Positions 42,274 through 47,423 of a DNA stretch of 47,423 nucleotides are shown here, piece by piece; position 1 is the first letter of the stretch; each line of letters opens with the position of its first letter. The DNA is taken from the NCBI GenBank assembly GCA_004552595.1, contig SFNX01000012.1, positions 1-47,423 on the forward strand, written 5' to 3'. Origin of the DNA: Lachnospiraceae bacterium. GTDB taxonomy: Bacteria; Bacillota; Clostridia; Lachnospirales; Lachnospiraceae. Position numbers and translations under genes: made by a program. The notes under the pieces are model-generated. The model was not told the origin of the DNA. It did not search any database and worked only from the letters and a program-made list of their open reading frames with translations.

Positions 42274-43275
42274 TTAACATCCGATTCGTAACAATTCCGC
42301 TCTTCCGTGTGCTCTGTATTCAACAGAATCAGCAGGTACAAATATACAGTCTCCCCTGTAGAAATCAAGTGACTTATTATTTCCTTCATCATCTGTCCAA
42401 AACAAAGTTCCGCATCCTTCAACACAGAGAACTATTCTAAAGGAATTATCTCTTGTTTTAAATTTTGCATTCTTTTTTCTGCTTCTTTGTGTATCAAGGA
42501 CAACCTTTTCAACGTTAAAGTATTTACAACGATAGAGCTTCTCTATCATTATTCCTTCCCTGAAACGTAAAAAACGCATTGGCTGAACAGGCTTTTCGCT
42601 TCCGTTTAAATTCATTACATCAAGAGCCTTTTCAATATGAAGCTCACGCCTGTTGCCGAATTTGTCTTCTCTGTTATAGTCATATAAACGATATGTTAAA
42701 TTAGAGCTTTCCTGTACTTCTGCAATAAGGCATCCCGAACATATCGCATGAACCTGTCCTGCAGGAATATAAAATACATCGCCTTTTTTTACAGGGATTG
42801 TCAGAAGATAATGCTCAAGATTTTCTTCTTCAAGTGCTTTTTTAACCTTTTCTTTAGTGATATCTGTCTTGAAGCCGTAAATAAGCCTGGCATTTTCTCT
42901 TGCCTCAACTACATACCACATTTCAGACTTTCCCTTTTGTCCGTTTTCATATTTTGCAGCGTATTCATCATCAGGATGAACCTGGACAGACAGGTCATTT
43001 TTTGCATCTATGAATTTAACAAGTATAGGAAGTCCGTTTTCAACATCAGGATGTGTTCCGATAAAATCAGGATTTTCCTTAAGCACATCAATTAAAGCCC
43101 TTCCTTTAAAAGGCCCTGATTCAACGATACTGTGACCGTCAGGATGTGTAGAACATTCCCATGTCTCTGCTAAAATTTCTAAGTCTGTTTCCTTTGAAAA
43201 GCCATCCTTAAGGCGTGTTCCGCCCCATAGATAGTCCTTCATTGCCGGACTCAGTAAAAAAGGTTCATGTGTCAT
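42274..43275 (-). CDS. manA: Mannose-6-phosphate isomerase, class I
   Basis: The 333 residues match the short bacterial class I enzyme. LSPAMKDYLWGGTRL starts the protein, and zinc ligands lie in SVQVHPDDEYA, the KSEMWYVV Glu and YIPAGQVHAICSG. It interconverts fructose-6-phosphate and mannose-6-phosphate, feeding GDP-mannose synthesis through ManC next door. The gap to manC is 11 bases. Confidence 0.94.
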   Translation of the reverse strand: MTHEPFLLSPAMKDYLWGGTRLKDGFSKETDLEILAETWECSTHPDGHSIVESGPFKGRALIDVLKENPDFIGTHPDVENGLPILVKFIDAKNDLSVQVHPDDEYAAKYENGQKGKSEMWYVVEARENARLIYGFKTDITKEKVKKALEEENLEHYLLTIPVKKGDVFYIPAGQVHAICSGCLIAEVQESSNLTYRLYDYNREDKFGNRRELHIEKALDVMNLNGSEKPVQPMRFLRFREGIMIEKLYRCKYFNVEKVVLDTQRSRKKNAKFKTRDNSFRIVLCVEGCGTLFWTDDEGNNKSLDFYRGDCIFVPADSVEYRAHGRAELLRIGC

Positions 43276-43286
43276 AATAATTTTGT

Positions 43287-44609
43287 CTATTTATATTCAA
43301 GCTCAAATTTATGCTTATCTTCAGCATTTATTTCACTGCCAACCTGAACTTCAATAAGGTTTAAGTTAGTCTTGGCAATGATTGTATGCTTGCAACCGGC
43401 TTCCATTGTAATGACATCGCCTGCCTTAACAGGAGTTTCCATTCCGTCAATGATTGCTGTTCCTTCTCCTGAGATAACATTCCATATTTCGTTTCGAAGG
43501 TCATGGCTGTGATAATTCATTTTATTGCCTGCATTAAGTGTGACCTTAATTGTCATGCTTGAATCATCAACATCGATAACCTTGAAACTTCCCCATGACT
43601 TTTCGGCAAACATTATCTGTTCATCGATTCCGTCAACATACGGCTTGATATAGCTACTCTGCTCTTTGTCAGAAACAAGTATTCCCTGTGCAGAAGCTGA
43701 TACTACTACATCTGTAAGTCCCATGCATACAACCGGAACACCAAGCTCATTAACTACGTGAACATTCTTACATGTATCATTAAGAATTGCCTTACCGATT
43801 GAAGTTTCTTCCATTGCCTCGGTTAAAGTATTCCAAGTTCCAAGGTCCTTCCACTCCCCTTTAAATCTCTTAACTAATATTTCAGGTTCCTTTTCAACTA
43901 CTGCATAGTCAAATGAAATCTTTGTAAGTGTTTCGTATTTATCAAACAAGTCCTCATAGTCTGTAAAATCAATAAGCTCGTGTGCTCTGTCAAGAACGTA
44001 TTTAAGCTTATATGCAAAAACACCACCGTTCCAGAGTGCGCCATTTTCAATATACTTCCTTGCTGTCTCAATATCAGGCTTTTCTTTAAATTCTTTTACG
44101 TATGAAATATCATCTTTACTGTTTGGAATAATATATCCGTACTTTTCTGAAGGATAAGTAGGCTCAATTCCCATAAGTACAAGATTAGCATCACCCTTCT
44201 CAGCTAATTCATGAAGCTCCTTTAATGCTTCAAAATAATCCTCATGAACATATGGGTCAACAGGACATACTACAACAGCTTCATTTTCATCAATTCCCTG
44301 AACATCATGAAGATATGAGGTTGCAAGGGCAATTGCAGGGAAGGTATCACGTCTGCAAGGCTCAATGCTTACTCCTACATCCCTTCCAATCTGATTGTAA
44401 ATTGATGACACCTGCGTCTTTGACGTTGCGATTGTTATTTTTGCATCCTTGTCAATGTTTTTGATCTGACGATACATAATCTGAATCATTGATTCATAGT
44501 CACCTAGTTCTTCGTTTTTAAAAAACTTAATAAACTGTTTAGAACGGATGTCATTACTAAGTGGCCATAAGCGCTTTCCGGAACCACCCGAAAGTAAAAC
44601 AATATTCAT
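43287..44609 (-). CDS. manC: Mannose-1-phosphate guanylyltransferase with C-terminal cupin
   Basis: The 440-residue protein has the pyrophosphorylase motif LLSGGSGKRLWPLS, VCPVDPYVHE and KEFKEKPD. A C-terminal cupin of the type II mannose-6-phosphate isomerase kind follows (about 345-435, with MNYHSHDLRNEIW). It makes GDP-mannose. The cupin may also isomerise mannose-6-phosphate, which would duplicate the adjacent ManA. It is 12 bases after prmA. Confidence 0.92.
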   Translation of the reverse strand: MNIVLLSGGSGKRLWPLSNDIRSKQFIKFFKNEELGDYESMIQIMYRQIKNIDKDAKITIATSKTQVSSIYNQIGRDVGVSIEPCRRDTFPAIALATSYLHDVQGIDENEAVVVCPVDPYVHEDYFEALKELHELAEKGDANLVLMGIEPTYPSEKYGYIIPNSKDDISYVKEFKEKPDIETARKYIENGALWNGGVFAYKLKYVLDRAHELIDFTDYEDLFDKYETLTKISFDYAVVEKEPEILVKRFKGEWKDLGTWNTLTEAMEETSIGKAILNDTCKNVHVVNELGVPVVCMGLTDVVVSASAQGILVSDKEQSSYIKPYVDGIDEQIMFAEKSWGSFKVIDVDDSSMTIKVTLNAGNKMNYHSHDLRNEIWNVISGEGTAIIDGMETPVKAGDVITMEAGCKHTIIAKTNLNLIEVQVGSEINAEDKHKFELEYK

Positions 44610-44621
44610 AACTTCTTCTCC

Positions 44622-45593
44622 TTATTTTACGACAGCTGCAATTTCTCTCCATTCGCCGTCTTCATTAATCTCAACTACTTCATAACCGTTATCCGAAAGA
44701 GTTTTTGCAACTATTTCTTCTTTTCCCTCAATAATTCCGGAAAGAATGATAATTCCTCCCGGAACTAAGCATTTCTTAACAACAGGAATTAACGGAATTA
44801 AAACCTCTGCAAGAATATTTGCAACAACAATATCATACTTTCCGTATCCGACCTTATCCTGTACGTTCTTATCATCAATAATATTTCCAATAATAAGCTC
44901 AAAATCCTTATCATCAAGTCCGTTCTTAGCCATATTGTCTGAAACGGCAGGGATGGCACATTTATCAAGGTCTGTTCCTATACAGTGTGAAGCTCCGAAT
45001 TTATATGCCATTATCGAAAGAATTCCGCTTCCCGTTCCAACATCTAAAACGCTTGCTCCATCAAAAATATATCGCCTTAATGCTCTTATACATAATCTTG
45101 TAGTTTCATGCGAACCCGTTCCAAAAGCCGTTCCCGGATCAATGTGTATTACAATGCCATTACTATCATCACACTTATCGGTATTTTCATTATCCGCTTC
45201 TTCCCAGCTTGGGATAAAGAGAATATCATCTATGTAAAACTGATGAAAATACTGTTTCCAGCTGTTAAGAAAATCTTCATCCTTAGTAGTTGACGACGTA
45301 ATTGTAGCTTCACCTATATCCATAAAACCGGATAGTGACTTAAGCTCTTCTTTAACATTTTTAACAATTTCCGAATTATCTACATCTGCATCAAGATAAA
45401 AGCTTACATATGCTATTCCATCATCCTTTTCACCCTCAGGCATAATGTCGACAAACATGCCTTTAAGCTCTTCTTCGGTAAGAGGAATTTTATCGTCTAT
45501 TTCGATTCCTTCAATACCAAGCTCTGCAAGAGTGGCAGAAATTATATCCTCCGCTTCAGTTATTGTTTTAATCGTGTATTTGTTATATTGCAT
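44622..45593 (-). CDS. prmA: Ribosomal protein L11 methyltransferase
   Basis: The protein has 323 residues from the ATG at 45593, preceded by GGAGG; an upstream in-frame start would sit inside the terminator. The N-terminal substrate domain is followed by the SAM domain, with HIDPGTAFGTGSHETTRLC, VLDVGTGSGILSI and VVANILAEVLIPL, the latter diagnostic of PrmA. It trimethylates L11. Its partner rsmE is three genes downstream rather than adjacent. Confidence 0.96.
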   Translation of the reverse strand: MQYNKYTIKTITEAEDIISATLAELGIEGIEIDDKIPLTEEELKGMFVDIMPEGEKDDGIAYVSFYLDADVDNSEIVKNVKEELKSLSGFMDIGEATITSSTTKDEDFLNSWKQYFHQFYIDDILFIPSWEEADNENTDKCDDSNGIVIHIDPGTAFGTGSHETTRLCIRALRRYIFDGASVLDVGTGSGILSIMAYKFGASHCIGTDLDKCAIPAVSDNMAKNGLDDKDFELIIGNIIDDKNVQDKVGYGKYDIVVANILAEVLIPLIPVVKKCLVPGGIIILSGIIEGKEEIVAKTLSDNGYEVVEINEDGEWREIAAVVK

Positions 45594-45610
45594 TTTTCCT
45601 CCAAAAAAAA

Positions 45611-45637
45611 TGTGAGAAAACATTCTGTCTTCTCACA
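45611..45637 (-). terminator. Terminator of the DUF3048 gene merged with the prmA ribosome site
   Basis: On the minus strand TGTGAGAA/TTCTCACA (8-bp stem, 11-base loop) is followed by eight T and then directly by GGAGG, the prmA Shine-Dalgarno. A transcript that ends here would stop just before the prmA ribosome site. Confidence 0.7.
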
Positions 45638-45644
45638 CTTAAAT

Positions 45645-46775
45645 CTATTTAAGAACTACGTTCTCAACTTCCGTATTCTGGATGACACATACAAAGGTCT
45701 TACCGTTGTTAATTACAAGTTCATCGCCATTCTGATCATAATACCTTATAGCACTCATATTGTAATTATCTTCGTTGATTTCTCTTTGCCATGTACCCAT
45801 TACCATCTTACCGTGTGTGAAGTACTGGAATGAACCGCCCGAGTGACAATCAAATGCAAGGTAATCTTTTTCATCTAGCTGCGTCCAGAAGTTATACTGG
45901 AATATGACATTGTCGTATGAAAGCTGCTCGCCTGTTTCTGCATCAATCTGAGGCCCGTCATACTGGAATCTGTCATATTTCTTTGTTTCCGGATTATATT
46001 CAAACCATGGTTTATTAATTCTGTACTTAGGCTCCATGTGAGTAACTTCCATTCCGCCTTCATTTGTTACTTCTTTATCTAAGTCACAGAATTTAAATTT
46101 ACCCTTATAGCCTTCGTAATGATTTTCTCTGTATCCAAGCTTTTTAATTCCGGCTTCGATTCCTTTTGCTGAAGTATATACGTTATGTGGTGCCTTTCTG
46201 TCTGTAGTACGGTAAAAACATGTATCTCCCGCTTCACCAAGACCGTTAAGGTTATCAACGTAATCTTCCTCAAGAAGACTTAAAGCGTATGCAGCCTGAC
46301 CAAAATGCATGTAAATTGCGTCAAACTCAAGTGCTGTATATACAAAATATTCTCGACAGCTTCTTACTGAACCGATTTTATCAAGGTCATCATAGTTTTC
46401 AAATAATCCCATGAGACGTGTAATTGAGCCTTCAACTACATATTCATATACTACGTCTGCCTTGCTTACACCGCTCATAGGCTGTGCTGCTTCAAGGTTA
46501 TTAAGCATTATTGCAACAGGTCTTCTGTTTCCTATCTTCTCATCTACCGGAAGGCCTGATAAGAAGCTTCTCATCATACCGGGTGCCAATGCATTCGGAT
46601 CAGTCGTCTCTTCTATTGTTTCTGATGAAGAGCTTGCAGGCTCTTCTGTTTTTACTTCCACAGTAGGCTTTTCAGCAACAGGTTCTTCGTTACTCTTACA
46701 TCCTACTAAAGATAAAATCATGGCACTGCTCAGTAATACTGAAACAAGAGCTTTTGCCTTACTTTTTATAATCAT
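45645..46775 (-). CDS. DUF3048 (YerB-like) lipoprotein
   Basis: The protein has 376 residues from the ATG at 46775. A lipoprotein signal peptide ends LSLVGCK, so Cys near residue 26 would be lipidated. A Ser/Glu-rich linker (about 30-65) is followed by the DUF3048 domain (GNRRPVAIMLNN, VYEYVVEGSITRLMGLF, IGSVRSCREYF) and its C-terminal part (GGSFQYFTHGKMVMGTWQRE). It is held on the outer face of the membrane. The role of the family is unknown. It has its own promoter and terminator. Confidence 0.9.
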   Translation of the reverse strand: MIIKSKAKALVSVLLSSAMILSLVGCKSNEEPVAEKPTVEVKTEEPASSSSETIEETTDPNALAPGMMRSFLSGLPVDEKIGNRRPVAIMLNNLEAAQPMSGVSKADVVYEYVVEGSITRLMGLFENYDDLDKIGSVRSCREYFVYTALEFDAIYMHFGQAAYALSLLEEDYVDNLNGLGEAGDTCFYRTTDRKAPHNVYTSAKGIEAGIKKLGYRENHYEGYKGKFKFCDLDKEVTNEGGMEVTHMEPKYRINKPWFEYNPETKKYDRFQYDGPQIDAETGEQLSYDNVIFQYNFWTQLDEKDYLAFDCHSGGSFQYFTHGKMVMGTWQREINEDNYNMSAIRYYDQNGDELVINNGKTFVCVIQNTEVENVVLK

Positions 46776-46810
46776 AATTACATCTCTCTTAATAAACAAA
46801 ACTTCAAGTT

Positions 46811-46839
46811 ATTATATTCCAAAAGAGAGAATAAATCAA
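46811..46839 (-). promoter_or_regulatory. Sigma-A promoter for the DUF3048 gene
   Basis: On the minus strand TTGATT (46834-46839), 17 bases, TATAAT (46811-46816), in the 102 bases between fcl and the DUF3048 ATG. Transcription starts near 46804, downstream of the unlikely TTG start at 46799. Confidence 0.65.
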
Positions 46840-46877
46840 TATTTACAAGGTCTTATAGTGTGAAAGTACTGTGAACT

Positions 46878-47423
46878 CTATCGCTCTGCTCTCATAGGAT
46901 TATTGAGGAAATCCTCATATGAAAGCCTTATTCCGTCCTCAAGCTCTGTCTTATATGTCCATCCTAAGGCAGTAGCCTTTGATACGTCTAAAAGCTTTCT
47001 TGGAGTTCCGTTTGGTTTTGATGTATCCCAGAGAATCTTACCGTTATAGCCAATAACCTTTGCAACAAGCTCTGTTAACTCTTTTATTGTAAGTTCCTTT
47101 CCTGTACCTGCATTTACAGTTTCATCACCTGAATAATTATTCATTAGGAATACACACAAATCAGCAAGATCATCTACATACAGAAACTCACGAAGCGGAG
47201 AACCGTCACCCCAGCATGTTACTGAGTCAAGGCCTGCCTCTTTAGCCTCATGGAAACGCCTGATTAAAGCAGGAAGTACATGTGAATGTGTCGGATGATA
47301 ATTATCATTAGGTCCGTACAAATTGGTCGGCATTACTGAAATGTAATCTGTGCCGTACTGCTTATTTAAAAATTCACAATATTTAAGTCCTGAAATCTTA
47401 GCAAGTGCATATGCTTCGTTAGT
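46878..47423 (-). CDS. fcl: GDP-L-fucose synthase, 5' part outside the window
   Basis: 182 codons are visible, open at the right edge. The segment NEAYALAKISGLKYCE corresponds to the region around the catalytic Tyr-x3-Lys of this SDR family, and PTNLYGPNDNYHPTHSHVLP is diagnostic of GDP-fucose synthase. It converts GDP-4-keto-6-deoxymannose to GDP-L-fucose. With manA and manC nearby it suggests a GDP-mannose to GDP-fucose route; gmd would be expected beyond the edge. Confidence 0.94.
   Translation of the reverse strand, partial: TNEAYALAKISGLKYCEFLNKQYGTDYISVMPTNLYGPNDNYHPTHSHVLPALIRRFHEAKEAGLDSVTCWGDGSPLREFLYVDDLADLCVFLMNNYSGDETVNAGTGKELTIKELTELVAKVIGYNGKILWDTSKPNGTPRKLLDVSKATALGWTYKTELEDGIRLSYEDFLNNPMRAER

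Noticed and set aside
1..47423. tRNA, rRNA, CRISPR, insertion sequence or prophage
   Set aside because: No T-loop with CCA-proximal arms, no rRNA signature, no spaced repeats and no transposase or integrase reading frame was seen on either strand.

Overview
The window looks like chromosomal core DNA of a low-GC Gram-positive anaerobe of the class Clostridia, most likely family Lachnospiraceae (Butyrivibrio / Pseudobutyrivibrio / Lachnospira type). This rests on AT-rich sequence with GGAGG-type ribosome binding sites and consensus sigma-A promoters, on families typical of that group (DUF4317, DUF1836, VanW/YoaR, DHHW plus MBOAT pairs, HPr with Glu15), and on the local gene order. No rRNA, tRNA, CRISPR array, insertion sequence, phage or plasmid gene was seen. 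The genus is an inference.

Layout. (1) 1-3475, minus: an HtrA-like protein with a degraded catalytic triad, a YhaM-like HD exoribonuclease and an RlmD-type 23S rRNA methyltransferase (cut by the window edge). (2) 3621-8160, plus: mutS2 and an OmpR/EnvZ-type two-component pair. (3) 8161-12635, minus: a 31-residue membrane peptide, a VanW-family secreted protein, a solitary HypE/AIR-synthase C-terminal domain, an Lrp/AsnC regulator, an aminotransferase and trmL. (4) 12676-16330: a membrane-anchored helical protein and a DHHW/MBOAT O-acetylation pair. (5) 16380-20633, plus: a probably leaderless C39-like cysteine-protease-fold gene, HAD phosphatase, DUF4317, SDR reductase and an exonuclease with a Cys-rich tail. 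(6) 20630-24808: a D,D-carboxypeptidase, trmB-nth, and divIC-tilS. (7) 24925-28715, minus: an accessory block with a very short soluble chemoreceptor-like protein, an acyltransferase and a GH13 amylase gene broken by an internal deletion. (8) 29005-31371: hpt-ftsH. (9) 31721-39677: a second ftsH, uvrC, hprK, ROK glucokinase, murB, whiA and a Crh-like HPr. (10) 39833-47423: degV, DUF1836, then rsmE, manA, manC, prmA, a DUF3048 lipoprotein and a partial GDP-L-fucose synthase.

How the genes work together. Much of the window is translation and RNA maintenance (RlmD, TrmL, TrmB, TilS, RsmE, PrmA, YhaM, MutS2), envelope growth (DacF-like, MurB, DivIC, VanW, DHHW/MBOAT) and membrane proteolysis (two FtsH paralogues). 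Carbon control is represented by HprK together with an HPr that keeps Ser46 but has Glu in place of the phosphorylatable His15, next to a glucokinase. manA, manC and fcl supply GDP-mannose and GDP-L-fucose for surface polysaccharide. Several normally contiguous groups are interrupted: divIC-tilS is separated from hpt-ftsH, and prmA from rsmE.

The observations most worth following are the pseudo-HtrA, the Crh-like HPr in a clostridial whiA locus, the leaderless C39-like gene, the stand-alone HypE C-terminal domain, the miniature chemoreceptor and the GH13 deletion. I did not find a clearly new multi-gene defence or mobile system; the closest to an uncharacterised unit is the five-gene run at 16380-20633.
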